DNA of 64,000 nucleotides from Clostridium estertheticum (GTDB lineage: Bacteria; Bacillota; Clostridia; Clostridiales; Clostridiaceae). This document shows, piece after piece, positions 8,579 to 17,548 of this stretch; position 1 is the stretch's first letter; each line of letters starts with the position of its first letter. The stretch is from positions 1,509,001-1,573,000 of the forward strand of contig NZ_JAAMNH020000001.1 of the NCBI RefSeq assembly GCF_011065935.2, written 5' to 3'. The position numbers and the translations under genes were made by a program. Under the pieces are notes generated by a model. The model ran no database searches, was not told where the DNA came from, and saw only the letters and a program-made list of their open reading frames with translations.

Positions 8579-9364
8579 ATGAATATTTTACAAGCTATTG
8601 TTTACGGAATAGTACAGGGAATTGGGGAGTTTCTCCCAATATCAAGCACAGCTCATTTAGTATTAGTTCCATGGTTTTTTGGATGGAAGGATCCTGGCGT
8701 TGCTTTTGATGTAGCATTACATCTAGGAACTTCAGCAGCAGTAATTCTATTTTTTTGGAAAGATTGGGTTAAATTAATTAATGCTGGAATTCGGAAACCT
8801 AAATCAAAGGATGGAATGTTATTTTGGCTACTTGTTTTAGCAACAATTCCTGGCGGTTTATTCGGAGTTTTATTAGATAAATATATGGAAGCCTTTAGAA
8901 ACCCTGCTCTTATTGGAGTTACACTTATTGTTTTGGGTATAATATTATATTATGCAGATAAAAATAGTGCTGAAAAAATTAAACTAGAAGATATAGGATT
9001 AAAAAGAAGTCTTATAGTTGGTATTTCTCAAATATTTGCAATAATACCAGGTGTATCACGATCAGGTATTACTATGTCTGCAGGTCGTTATTTAGGAATA
9101 GAAAGAGAAGCTATAGCTAAGTTCACTTTTTTACTATCAACTCCCATAATAATTGGAGATGCATTATATCATGCCACAAAAATGGGAACTGTTACTATAG
9201 ATAAAACACCATTTATTGTAGCTGTTTTAACAGCTGCAGTCGTAGGCTTTTTAAGTATTAAATTTTTACTGAATTATTTAAAAACTAAAGGATTTGGGGT
9301 ATTTTCTATATATAGATTTGTTTTAGGTACCGTAGTTATAGCTACATATTTTATTAGAGGTTAG
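8579..9364 (+). CDS. uppP: Undecaprenyl-diphosphatase UppP (BacA)
   Basis: 261 residues, eight or so membrane helices. The two signature motifs are clear: GIGEFLPISSTAHL near residue 15-30 and IPGVSRSGITMSAGRYLG near 157. It dephosphorylates undecaprenyl diphosphate at the outer face of the membrane so the carrier can be reused for peptidoglycan and other wall polymers, and extra copies give bacitracin resistance. Length is normal for the family. An AGAGGAG lies before the ATG, and a terminator follows the stop by two bases. Location behind a sensor kinase pair and DedA fits an envelope-stress group. Confidence 0.95.
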   Translation: MNILQAIVYGIVQGIGEFLPISSTAHLVLVPWFFGWKDPGVAFDVALHLGTSAAVILFFWKDWVKLINAGIRKPKSKDGMLFWLLVLATIPGGLFGVLLDKYMEAFRNPALIGVTLIVLGIILYYADKNSAEKIKLEDIGLKRSLIVGISQIFAIIPGVSRSGITMSAGRYLGIEREAIAKFTFLLSTPIIIGDALYHATKMGTVTIDKTPFIVAVLTAAVVGFLSIKFLLNYLKTKGFGVFSIYRFVLGTVVIATYFIRG

Positions 9365-9365
9365 A

Positions 9366-9399
9366 AAAAGAGCTAAAGCTGGCATGCTTTAGCTCTTTT
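9366..9399 (+). terminator. Terminator after uppP, usable in both directions
   Basis: AAAAGAGCTAAAGC pairs with GCTTTAGCTCTTTT around a six-base loop. It separates uppP from the convergent permease and has A-tract and T-tract on opposite sides. Confidence 0.9.
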
Positions 9400-9439
9400 G
9401 TTGCAATTTTTTAAATATATAAACTAGAAGTCTTCTAAA

Positions 9440-10903
9440 TTATATATTTATATCCTCTGACCTATTTATATCATTTTTTTTATTTGATATCTTTGCGATT
9501 AAAGGTAGAATAAGTCCGAGTCCTAAAAGAACAAATGGCGTTAATAAATTAAGTACAAGTTGGAAAGTGTACTCTGATTTGTTTGTTGCTGCTTTTGGGA
9601 ACATTCCCATGATGCATGCAAATGCTGTAAATGCGAAACACCATAAACCTATTATGAATGCTAGTTTATCATTCTTTATAAATTTATATTCAGAAGAGAA
9701 TTTCTTTTTAGCAAAGCCTCTTAAGGCCATGTATGCTAAGAATACCCACAAATACCTTATTGGCATAACAATTGAATTTAGGTCTAATAACCAGTTAAAT
9801 AAAGTATTCATATCTCCAATACCTAAGGCTGGTACAATTATTAAAATTCCAACTAAAACAGCGGTCATTTTGTATCCATTAATTGGAGCTCCATATTTGT
9901 TTGTTTTCATTAGACTAGCAGGAATATATTTTTTATCTCCTTCTGCAAATAATATTTTTAGTGGAGCATCAATGGAGAATGCTAATGCAGAAATTTGAGC
10001 AAGCATATTCGCAATAGCATACAAAATTAGGAATAAGTTTCCTACTCCGTAGTAGTTCCCCAATGTTTTAAATGCGTAGTACTGTCCATTCATTTTTAAA
10101 TCTACTGGGATGTGATTTCCATCAAACATCATTCCCATTGCAACTGAACCGAGTAATGCTGATACTGCAACCATTATTGCAAGTACGATCATTCCCTTAG
10201 GGAAATTTCTTGATGGGTCTTTTGTATCATTAACATAAGGTGCTATTTTTTCACATCCACCTACTGCAAACACTAGCATAGATATTGTTGTGAAATATGC
10301 AAAGTTGAAATCTGGAATAAATGATTTGAATGTTATGTGTGCTGTTGCAATTTTCACACCTGTAATTGAAGGTGCTGCGATTACCATCACTATGTATAGC
10401 ATTGACATTACAAATACAGATATCCCTGCTATGGTTCCTATTTTCTTCAATGAATTAACACCCCTTGAAGCAAACCATATGAAAAATAAAAATAGTAATA
10501 ATGTTATTGATTGCAGCACTAGTGGACTAAAACCCTTTATGAATTTTCCGTTTTGTGTTGCTACCCATCCTAATGCTATTAAAATTGACTGAGGTTTTTG
10601 TGCTAAATATGGTACATGAACTACCCAATAAGTCCATCCTGCTAAGTAAGCCAGGGTTGGCCCCATTGTAGATTTGATCCATGTACTAACCCCTGCTTTT
10701 CCGTCCTGAAATGTAGACCCTAATTCCCCTACCATTAAAGCATAAGGTATAAAATATAATGAAATAATAAGTACCCATGATCCAACAACGTGTAAACCTT
10801 GATTGGCAAAGTTATTAACAACATTTCCAAATCCCCATACCATAACAAAAGCAATAAGTGCTAGATTTTGCCACGTAAGCTTTTTAACTTCTATCTTGTT
10901 CAT
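9440..10903 (-). CDS. APC-family amino-acid permease
   Basis: 487 residues, about 12-13 hydrophobic segments, amino acid-polyamine-organocation family. The first helix has the substrate-binding break (MVWGFGNVVNNFANQG), and helix 6 has FAVGGCEKIAPYVNDTKDPSRNFPKG, the pattern of glutamate/GABA-antiporter-like members. An in-frame ATG at 10921 overlaps the ribosome site; TGGAGGGAG lies eight bases before 10903, which I take as the start. It is monocistronic, between a terminator and a 400-base spacer. A cre-like sequence stands 39-52 bases upstream, so carbon-catabolite control is possible. The amino acid carried cannot be read from the sequence. Confidence 0.85.
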   Translation of the reverse strand: MNKIEVKKLTWQNLALIAFVMVWGFGNVVNNFANQGLHVVGSWVLIISLYFIPYALMVGELGSTFQDGKAGVSTWIKSTMGPTLAYLAGWTYWVVHVPYLAQKPQSILIALGWVATQNGKFIKGFSPLVLQSITLLLFLFFIWFASRGVNSLKKIGTIAGISVFVMSMLYIVMVIAAPSITGVKIATAHITFKSFIPDFNFAYFTTISMLVFAVGGCEKIAPYVNDTKDPSRNFPKGMIVLAIMVAVSALLGSVAMGMMFDGNHIPVDLKMNGQYYAFKTLGNYYGVGNLFLILYAIANMLAQISALAFSIDAPLKILFAEGDKKYIPASLMKTNKYGAPINGYKMTAVLVGILIIVPALGIGDMNTLFNWLLDLNSIVMPIRYLWVFLAYMALRGFAKKKFSSEYKFIKNDKLAFIIGLWCFAFTAFACIMGMFPKAATNKSEYTFQLVLNLLTPFVLLGLGLILPLIAKISNKKNDINRSEDINI

Positions 10904-11340
10904 TTTATGAACTCCCTCCAATAAATTAATTTATAATTGCTTTTAATCGTTTACAAGGACTATATTTCTCCAAAATTTTCCCTGATACCCATATACAATA
11001 ACATTATTCGCATTTTTTTGCAACATTTCATGCTTATTTTTCTATTTCCTGAAATATTATGTATCATTTTTTAATTATTACCATATTTTTTAAGTAATTT
11101 GTTCTTTATTAATGTTCTTAGCATAAGATTGTTATAAAAATTTACAGACAAATGTTATAGTTTAATACTTCTTTTAAATTTGTTAAAAAAAATATTAAAA
11201 AATATTTATAAATCCTACAGAATAGAATGAAAATGTAGTATACTTAACTCAGAATTAATACCACAATTTACAATCATATTTAAAATTATGTAAATTATCC
11301 TTAATTAAATATGATAACTATGGGGATTCAGGAGGGCTAT
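10904..11340. promoter_or_regulatory. Divergent intergenic region with a cre-like site
   Basis: This AT-rich spacer separates the divergent permease and amidase genes. At 10942-10955 the minus strand reads TGTAAACGATTAAA, 13 of 14 matching the CcpA consensus TGNAAACGNTTNCA. A possible -10 TATACT for the amidase lies near 11239, without a good -35. The rest is poly-A/T without ORFs or hairpins that I could support. Confidence 0.4.
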
Positions 11341-13104
11341 ATGAAAAATATCTTTAAAACATTTATAACTATAATTTTAGCTTTTGCATTGTGTATACCT
11401 ATGCAAATAATAGTTAAGGCTAGCACGTATACGGACATAGGCGCTAAAAAGAATGTGGTTGTTAGTAAACCTTGGACAGTGAGTTTTAATAAATCACTAA
11501 GTTCTACTACTGTGAATAACACAAATATTAAGGTGGTCGGCCAGGATAGCAAATTCATAGACATTAATGTTAGTTTAGCTAATAACAATAAAAATGTAAT
11601 AGTAAGGCCTATACAAAATTATGAAGCCAATAAGGACTATACTTTGATAGTGACGGAAAAGGTTAAATCTACAGACGGAAAGCCTCTTCCTAAAGAAGTT
11701 AGAATGGATTTTAGTACAGGTGCACCTACAAAACCAAGTGAGTTCACTGTATGTATTGATCCCGCTCAGTACTTTAAAGAGATCACTGGTAAAAATGGTG
11801 CTAAGGCTAAGGAGATAAATTTAAGTACAGCGTTAAAACTAGGTAATATCCTAAAAGCAAGAGGATTCAAAGTTGTATATACTAGAGAAAGTGATTCAGT
11901 ATCCTGGAATGTGAGTAATGAGGATGATGCAAAAGCTGCAATAGCGAAGAATGCAAAGGCTGATGTTTTTTTGAGTATAAACACTAATTCATATCCACTA
12001 GATACTTCAAATGGAATTGAAACATATTACCAATCGGATGTTAGTAATAAGAATAAACTGCTAGCAGGATTAATGCAAAGCGAACTTATAAAAGCAACAG
12101 AGGCTAATGATAGAGGAATAAAAGACGGAAGTTTTGAAATATTAAATAAGACAAGCTGTCCATCTGTAGTTTTGGAATTAGGATTCCTAAGTAATCCAGA
12201 AGAAGAGATGTTATTAACTAATGAAAAGTATCAAAATAACGCTGCTAAGGCTATAGCAAATGGGCTAATGAAATATGCAGGTTTTGCAAATACGGATTCT
12301 AACTACGATTCTATTTTTAATGTATCTTCAGTGGGAGATATAATAGTTAATTTGGAAGTAGGTAATCAGTATACTTTCCCTAAAACTGTACTGGCCACTA
12401 TGAGTAATAATTCAAAAAAAGAGGTTGAAGTAGAATGGCCTGAGGCTTTAGTTTCTTTAACTAAGGCAGGTACTTATACCTATGAAGGAATTATAAAAAA
12501 TTATGATAAGAAAGTGAAAGTTACAATTAATGTAAAAGAGGTAGCTTTAAAGAAGTATAAAGTGGTTTTAGACGCAGGGCATGGAGGAGCGGATTCAGGA
12601 GCAGTAGGAGCGATGGGTACTAAAGAAAAGACTATAGTACTCGCAATTACTTTAAAAGTAGGAAATATATTGGCTAAGAATGGTGTTGACGTGGTATACA
12701 CAAGAACAATTGATAAAACCCAGAGTCTTCAAGCAAAATGTGATGTTTCAAATAATGCTAAACCAAATTATTTTGTAAGTATACATGCCAATAGTTTTTC
12801 AGTTCCCACAGTAAGTGGTATTGAGACTTTTTATAAGAGTGGTAGTGCAGCCGGACAAAAGCTAGCTCAAGCTGTTCAAACTGAGTTAATTAAAGCAACC
12901 GGAAGAGTAGATAGGAAAATTAAAACAGCAGGTTATTATGTTTTAAATAATACAAATACTACAGCTATATTGGTAGAAACATCCTTCGTGTCTAATGCAG
13001 CAGAGGAAAAACTATTAATTACAACAACTTACCAAACAACATTAGCCCAGGCAATTTCAACAGGTATTTTAAAAAGTTTAGGAATCACTAAAATAGTGTT
13101 ATAA
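11341..13104 (+). CDS. Secreted tandem N-acetylmuramoyl-L-alanine amidase, first domain degenerate
   Basis: 587 residues. GGAGGG lies just before the ATG at 11341 and the signal peptide begins there (MKNIFKTFITIILAFALC), so the in-frame ATG 30 bases upstream is not used. Domains: Ig-like (Big_5/SbsA type) about 30-128; Amidase_3 copy one 135-315; Big_4-type Ig 325-400; Amidase_3 copy two 406-587. Copy two has all zinc/catalytic residues: His414 (DAGHGG), Glu429, His482 (SIHANS), Glu546 (LVETSF). In copy one the first two positions are Gln143 (DPAQ) and Asn214 (SINTNS) instead of His, although Glu158 and Glu279 remain. Copy one therefore cannot bind zinc normally and may only bind wall. The role is peptidoglycan stem-peptide cleavage outside the cell. 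Confidence 0.88.
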   Translation: MKNIFKTFITIILAFALCIPMQIIVKASTYTDIGAKKNVVVSKPWTVSFNKSLSSTTVNNTNIKVVGQDSKFIDINVSLANNNKNVIVRPIQNYEANKDYTLIVTEKVKSTDGKPLPKEVRMDFSTGAPTKPSEFTVCIDPAQYFKEITGKNGAKAKEINLSTALKLGNILKARGFKVVYTRESDSVSWNVSNEDDAKAAIAKNAKADVFLSINTNSYPLDTSNGIETYYQSDVSNKNKLLAGLMQSELIKATEANDRGIKDGSFEILNKTSCPSVVLELGFLSNPEEEMLLTNEKYQNNAAKAIANGLMKYAGFANTDSNYDSIFNVSSVGDIIVNLEVGNQYTFPKTVLATMSNNSKKEVEVEWPEALVSLTKAGTYTYEGIIKNYDKKVKVTINVKEVALKKYKVVLDAGHGGADSGAVGAMGTKEKTIVLAITLKVGNILAKNGVDVVYTRTIDKTQSLQAKCDVSNNAKPNYFVSIHANSFSVPTVSGIETFYKSGSAAGQKLAQAVQTELIKATGRVDRKIKTAGYYVLNNTNTTAILVETSFVSNAAEEKLLITTTYQTTLAQAISTGILKSLGITKIVL

Positions 13105-13121
13105 AGCTAATAAATGTGATT

Positions 13122-13163
13122 AAAAAGAGTGAAATATATAAGAATATATTTCACTCTTTTTTT
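13122..13163 (+). terminator. Terminator after the amidase
   Basis: AAAGAGTGAAATATAT pairs with ATATATTTCACTCTTT around a tiny loop and ends in a T-tract. Confidence 0.9.
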
Positions 13164-13232
13164 CTTTGCTAATATACATAATTATCTTATAATTATATTA
13201 TAAATTACGTTTAAATATTGGAGGTTTCTTGG

Positions 13233-13910
13233 ATGAAAAAATCTTTATTAACTTTAGTAAGATTATTTGTAGGTCTTTTTCTATATGCAGTGGGTATAGT
13301 TTTAACTATTAATGCAAATCTAGGATTATCCCCTTGGGATGTTTTTCACCAAGGTATATCAAAACTTTCAGGGATTACAATGGGACAGGCAAGCATTATG
13401 GCTGGACTGGTGATTGTCATACTAGACTGGGTACTTGGGGAAAAAGTTGGACTGGGAACTATATTCAATATGTTGTTTATAGGTATCTTTATGGATTTAT
13501 TGATGCTTAATCATCTGGTGCCTATTTTTAATAATATAATAGCAAGAGTAATAATGATGTTTCTTGGAATGTTTGTTATAGGGATTGCTAGTTATTTTTA
13601 TATTAGTGCAGGACTCGGGTCTGGCCCTAGAGATGGATTAATGGTATCACTAACAAAAAAGACTCAAAAATCTGTTAGATTTATTAGAAATTGCATTGAG
13701 TTTACAGTATTGGTTGTTGGGTATTTTTTAGGGGGAACGGTAGGCTTTGGAACACTAATTATGGTAATTGGCGGAGGCTATTTTGTACAGTTTGCATTTA
13801 AGCTATTTAAATTTGATGTTAGAAAAGTTCAACATAAATTTATTGATGACTATGTAAAAATTATAAAAGAAAGGTTAGTAAATAAGAAAGAAGACTCTAG
13901 CATTAATTAA
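13233..13910 (+). CDS. YczE/YitT-like integral membrane protein
   Basis: 225 residues, five or six hydrophobic helices with conserved-looking loops LGLSPWDVFHQGISK and GLGSGPRDGLMVSL, which match the YczE family of membrane proteins. Family function is poorly known; B. subtilis YczE lies in the bacitracin/surfactin neighbourhood and affects antibiotic production post-translationally. The start is chosen at 13233 since TGGAGG stands eight bases before it; an in-frame ATG 15 bases upstream lacks a site. The gene stands alone between terminators. It could be a transporter or protease-like regulator; sequence alone does not decide. Confidence 0.8.
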   Translation: MKKSLLTLVRLFVGLFLYAVGIVLTINANLGLSPWDVFHQGISKLSGITMGQASIMAGLVIVILDWVLGEKVGLGTIFNMLFIGIFMDLLMLNHLVPIFNNIIARVIMMFLGMFVIGIASYFYISAGLGSGPRDGLMVSLTKKTQKSVRFIRNCIEFTVLVVGYFLGGTVGFGTLIMVIGGGYFVQFAFKLFKFDVRKVQHKFIDDYVKIIKERLVNKKEDSSIN

Positions 13911-13952
13911 CGTGTTATAAATTTATAAGAGGTAAATCTTTCGATGACAAGT

Positions 13953-13981
13953 GAGGGCAACAATTATTGGTGCTCTTTTTT
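13953..13981 (+). terminator. Probable terminator after the YczE-like gene
   Basis: GAG-GGCAACAA against TTGGTGCTC forms an imperfect stem of three-base loop followed by six Ts. Confidence 0.5.
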
Positions 13982-14047
13982 GATTTAATATATATAGGGT
14001 GACACACAATTATAAATGCTAGTTAAACAACTATTTTTAGCATAAAC

Positions 14048-14356
14048 TTGTATAATATGAAATCTCTTAGTAAAGTAATTCATATAGATAAAGATTTTCA
14101 AGCAGAAGGAGAAAAAATCAGATTAAGAACCTTCACAAAAGCTGCCACTTATGGAGACTTATACATGGTTTCAGATCTAGTACCTTTTGCCACTGAGGTT
14201 TCCATATTTATTGATGGGAAAGAATACAAAAACCTTCCATATGGTGCTGCAGGAGGGCAACAAAACTAGAGCACACCTCCAATTGGAGAGAGCAAGACTT
14301 ATGTTAAGATTGTGGTTAAGAGTAGTGGGAAGGAATATAAAGTAGATATTCAGTAA
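14048..14356 (+). pseudogene. Decayed gene fragment with an in-frame TAG
   Basis: A frame opening at 14048 (TTG; ATG at 14057) runs 73 codons to a TAG at 14267-14269, then continues open in the same frame for 28 more sense codons to a TAA at 14354-14356. The two parts read as one protein-like stretch, with YGDLYMVSDLVPFATEVSIFIDGKEY before and SKTYVKIVVKSSGKEYKVDI after split only by the stop; the repeated GKEYK on beta-strand-like text suggests an extracellular beta-sandwich domain. No ribosome site stands before it, and the frame closes upstream at a TAA (14024). I read it as the 3' remnant of a surface protein gene broken by a nonsense change. Readthrough or a short real gene is less likely. 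The parent family is not recognised. Confidence 0.5.
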
Positions 14357-14677
14357 GTATTAGTTGGATATATTCGACAAATAATGATATAATAATACTA
14401 ATAATGACGCCTTACTTTGAGTTTTTGTTGGGCTTTTATACAATGATTATTTCAGAAAGAGAGGGTCATTATTTTTTTATTATAAAAATAACTTAAAACC
14501 TTGCTAAAGTTTTTGCATTAGCTCAAGGTGATATTGTATTTTTAGAATGAATTAGGCGAAAACGGAGAAACTATCATAGAGACTATTGTCATAGAGGCTA
14601 ATAAAGTTGGGTTTTGGAGATGGCAAAGATTTAGCAAAGTGAAATAAATAGTTAGTATTAAAGGAGGATTTTTTTTA
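14357..14677. other. Spacer with a possible coding relic and a weak hairpin
   Basis: At 14546-14647 a frame without a start reads ELGENGETIIETIVIEANK then GFWRWQRFSKVK to a TAA, looking like the C-terminus of a lost gene. A weak stem AATGA/TCATT (14441-14473) followed by eight Ts could be its or an unrelated terminator. The permease ribosome site AAAGGAGG ends the spacer. Confidence 0.3.
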
Positions 14678-16099
14678 ATGGCAGAAGATAATAAAAAATT
14701 AGGACTTGGGTTACTTGTGGCTTTGGGCATAGGTACTATGATTGCATCAGGTATTTTTAATAGCCCTACAGACCTAATAACAACAACAAATCCCATGGCA
14801 GTTCTCATTTCATGGGGTATTGGAGTTTTTGGCGTAATAATGATCGGATTGGTATTTTACATGCTTTCAAATAAAAGACCAGAATTAAAAGGTGGAATTT
14901 ATTCCTATGCTAAAGAAGGGTTTGGTGATTTCGTAGGCTTTAATTCAGCTTGGGGGTACTTTACAAGTTCTTTTCTTGGAAACATTGCATTTATTATTTT
15001 AATTTTCAAGACTATTAATAGTTTAATTGGGGAAGGATATTCTATGCCTCCTATTTTAGCATTTGTACTTGCTTCAATTATTTTGTGGATATATTATTTT
15101 GTAATAAAAAGAGGTATAAGACAAGCTGGTATACTGAATTTAATAGTTACAATCGCTAAAGTTATACCACTATTTTTAGTAATTATTTTTGGATTTTCAG
15201 CTTTTAAAATAGGTATATTTAATGTGGCCAATTGGCAGACAATTTTAGCATCCAGTGGTGACACCGCTAGTTTAGGTAAACAGATAAGTGGAGCCATGGG
15301 AACAATTTTATGGTGCTTCGTAGGTGTAGAAGGTTTAGTAGTTTTGTCTCAAAGAGCAGAATCTCAAATATCCGTTGGCAAAGGAACAATAATTTCACTT
15401 ATTATAACAGCAATACTTTATGTATCTATATCTATATTGTCAATGGGAATTATACCAGCTAAGGATTTAATTGCAGCACAAACACCACTGGCAGCCGTTT
15501 TAGCACAAACTGCATTGGGAAGTGCAGGTGCAATTATAGTTAAAGTTGGAATTTTAATTTCTGTCATGGGCGCTTTGCTTTGTTGGCTTTTGCTAACCAC
15601 AGAAATTTTGTATATTCCGGCTGCTCAGGATGGGCTAATGCCTAAGTGGTTTAAAGTAAATAATGATAAAAACGTACCTATTAATGCTTTTATATTTTCA
15701 ATGCTAGCAACACAAGTAGGAATGCTTGCTATGCTTTCACCAGCACTACAAAAGGCTTATTATGTTGCCACACATATAGGTACAACTAATATATTAATAC
15801 CATACTTATTATCTTCTATGTTTGCATTCAAGGTATATCATAAAGAAAGTGGGCATTTTAAAGAAAAGCTTATAGCCATACTTGCAATCATATATTCAAT
15901 TTATGTTATATATGCAGTAGGAATTGGATATTTAGGGCTTGCATCTATAATTTATGCTATTGGTATAGGTTTTTATTTAAGAGCCAAAAAAGAAAAAAAT
16001 GAAGCTATTACTCATAGAGAAAAGGTAGCCATGATAGCAATGGTTATATTGGCAATAGTTATGACAGTAGCAGCAGTTACTGGTAAAATCAAAGTTTAA
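14678..16099 (+). CDS. Basic amino-acid antiporter of the APC family (ArcD-like)
   Basis: 473 residues, 12-13 membrane helices. Helix 1 carries the family glycine break GLGLLVALGIGTMIASGIF and helix 6 the motif WCFVGVEGLVVLSQRAE, which matches the basic amino acid/polyamine antiporter subfamily (arginine:ornithine or lysine type). Such proteins exchange an amino acid for its decarboxylated or deiminated product at the cytoplasmic membrane. AAAGGAGG stands eight bases before the ATG, and a terminator follows. No arginine deiminase genes are next to it, so the substrate is inferred only by family resemblance; the ornithine cyclodeaminase-like gene 40 kb downstream could use imported ornithine. 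Confidence 0.85.
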   Translation: MAEDNKKLGLGLLVALGIGTMIASGIFNSPTDLITTTNPMAVLISWGIGVFGVIMIGLVFYMLSNKRPELKGGIYSYAKEGFGDFVGFNSAWGYFTSSFLGNIAFIILIFKTINSLIGEGYSMPPILAFVLASIILWIYYFVIKRGIRQAGILNLIVTIAKVIPLFLVIIFGFSAFKIGIFNVANWQTILASSGDTASLGKQISGAMGTILWCFVGVEGLVVLSQRAESQISVGKGTIISLIITAILYVSISILSMGIIPAKDLIAAQTPLAAVLAQTALGSAGAIIVKVGILISVMGALLCWLLLTTEILYIPAAQDGLMPKWFKVNNDKNVPINAFIFSMLATQVGMLAMLSPALQKAYYVATHIGTTNILIPYLLSSMFAFKVYHKESGHFKEKLIAILAIIYSIYVIYAVGIGYLGLASIIYAIGIGFYLRAKKEKNEAITHREKVAMIAMVILAIVMTVAAVTGKIKV

Positions 16100-16128
16100 C
16101 GATATTTCAGAAGGATTTTAATAGAATA

Positions 16129-16156
16129 TGTATTTGAAAAATCAAATACGTTTTTT
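16129..16156 (+). terminator. Terminator after the ArcD-like permease
   Basis: TGTATTTGA pairs with TCAAATACG around an AAAA loop and runs into six Ts. Confidence 0.8.
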
Positions 16157-16170
16157 ATTTTGATAACCAC

Positions 16171-16199
16171 TTGACAGTGACAATGATTTACAATAATAT
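16171..16199 (+). promoter_or_regulatory. Sigma-A promoter of the ferredoxin-MarR operon
   Basis: A perfect -35 TTGACA (16171-16176), a 17-base spacer and -10 TAATAT (16194-16199). It is followed by the palindrome described next, which would begin at about +5. Confidence 0.75.
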
Positions 16200-16210
16200 T
16201 ATATACAGTG

Positions 16211-16244
16211 GAATAGTTCCATATGGAACTATTCTATTTTTTTT
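16211..16244 (+). promoter_or_regulatory. Perfect 24-bp palindrome with T-tract: operator and/or attenuator
   Basis: GAATAGTTCCAT and ATGGAACTATTC form a perfect dyad at 16211-16234, followed by TATTTTTTTT. Position just after the -10 fits an operator for the MarR protein encoded in the same operon; as RNA it also makes a terminator-type hairpin at the very start of the message. Confidence 0.65.
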
Positions 16245-16276
16245 GAAAAATAATAATAAATAGGAGTGTTTTTTCT

Positions 16277-17053
16277 ATGAAGACAACAATTTACTATTTT
16301 AGTGGTACAGGAAATTCTTTAAAGGTAGCAAAGGATATTGTAGCTAAATTAAAAGATACAGAGATTATACAAATTTGCAAAAATACTGTGGTGAATAATT
16401 ACGTAGCGGGGAATAAAATTGGGATTGTTTTTCCTGTATATTCTTTTGGAATGCCTCTTTTAGTTAAAGAGTTTATTGAAAGTGTTGAAATCCCTAAGGA
16501 TGCATATGTTTTTACAATTGTGACCTTCGGAGCAGCAGCGGGTGCTGCCATTGACCAATTAGAAAAGCTATTAAATTATAAAGGCCTTGAGCTTTCAGCA
16601 GCATTTAAAATGAAAATGCCAGGAAATTATCAAGTAATGTATGCACCGTTCTCAGAGGAAAAACAAAAGAAGGACTTTAAAAATGAAGAAGGAAAAATCA
16701 CTGAAATTGTTAGAAGTATAAATAATAATGAAATAATTAAATTTAGTGGAGTAGGCGAAAGCATAATGAAAGCTGTTGGTGGTATGCTTTATACTAGATT
16801 TAAACCTTATGAAAAAGATAAAAATTTCTGGACAGACGAGAAATGTAATGGTTGTGGTATATGTTCAAAGGTGTGTCCTGCTAATAATATAAAAATGATA
16901 GAGGAGAAACCGCAATGGCAACATAAGTGTGAGCAATGCGTTGCATGTATGCAGTGGTGTCCAAAAGAATCGATTCAATATAAAAAAGTTACAGTAAACA
17001 GAGGTCGGTATCATCATCCAGATGTAGTGGTCACGGAAATATTTCAGAAGTAG
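16277..17053 (+). CDS. EFR1-family flavodoxin/ferredoxin fusion
   Basis: 258 residues. The N-terminal 150 form a flavodoxin-like domain with the FMN phosphate loop FSGTGNSLKVA; the C-terminal part has two [4Fe-4S] clusters, CNGCGICSKVCPANN and CEQCVACMQWCPKES. This is the architecture of EFR1 ferrodoxins, cytosolic low-potential electron carriers of anaerobes with unknown partners. AGGAGTG precedes the ATG. It is the first gene after a TTGACA promoter and palindrome and is followed nine to fifteen bases later by a MarR gene, then by another 2x[4Fe-4S] protein. The group looks like a redox-responsive operon; the electron acceptor is not visible. Confidence 0.88.
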   Translation: MKTTIYYFSGTGNSLKVAKDIVAKLKDTEIIQICKNTVVNNYVAGNKIGIVFPVYSFGMPLLVKEFIESVEIPKDAYVFTIVTFGAAAGAAIDQLEKLLNYKGLELSAAFKMKMPGNYQVMYAPFSEEKQKKDFKNEEGKITEIVRSINNNEIIKFSGVGESIMKAVGGMLYTRFKPYEKDKNFWTDEKCNGCGICSKVCPANNIKMIEEKPQWQHKCEQCVACMQWCPKESIQYKKVTVNRGRYHHPDVVVTEIFQK

Positions 17054-17067
17054 AAGGAAGTGTGATT

Positions 17068-17496
17068 ATGTGTTATTCAGGCGGTTGCGCAGAAAAATTG
17101 ATTTCACTGTTTAAATCTATTCAGGGGTGCTTAAAATCTATTTCACAAGAATTTGAACTAACAGTTCCTGAAATGATGATAATGCTAGAACTATATGAAA
17201 ATAAAACAATGTCCCTTAATGAACTTAGTGAAAAGATAGAGTTTCCTAAAAGTTCGGTTTCAAGGATAGTAGATGGACTTGTAAATAGGGAATACGTTTC
17301 CCGGAAAATACCAGCGGAAAATAGAAGGATGGTTAATTTATCTATATCTACTAAGTGCTTAAAGTGCATTGATGTAGCTGGTATTAATGATAGATTTGAC
17401 GATGTAGTTGTTGGGGGACTCGAACCAGAAAAGGCGGAGAGAATGATTTCAGGATTAGAGGAACTTAGCTCAATTTTAAACAAAGACAGGAAATAA
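17068..17496 (+). CDS. MarR-family transcriptional regulator
   Basis: 142 residues with the MarR winged helix: recognition-helix region LNELSEKIEFPKSSVSRIVDGLVNREYVSR and wing PAENRRMVNLSIS. The N-terminus has CYSGGC and a further Cys pair in the middle (CLKC), which could serve as thiol sensors; this is inference. I take the ATG at 17068, seven bases after GAAGGAAG; a GTG two codons earlier is possible. It follows the EFR1 gene in one operon and probably binds the 24-bp palindrome in front of it (16211-16234), giving autoregulation. Confidence 0.87.
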   Translation: MCYSGGCAEKLISLFKSIQGCLKSISQEFELTVPEMMIMLELYENKTMSLNELSEKIEFPKSSVSRIVDGLVNREYVSRKIPAENRRMVNLSISTKCLKCIDVAGINDRFDDVVVGGLEPEKAERMISGLEELSSILNKDRK

Positions 17497-17548
17497 AAAT
17501 TTAATTTATTAAGAGAAAATTTTAAAGTATAGAGAGGTGGTTTTCTTG

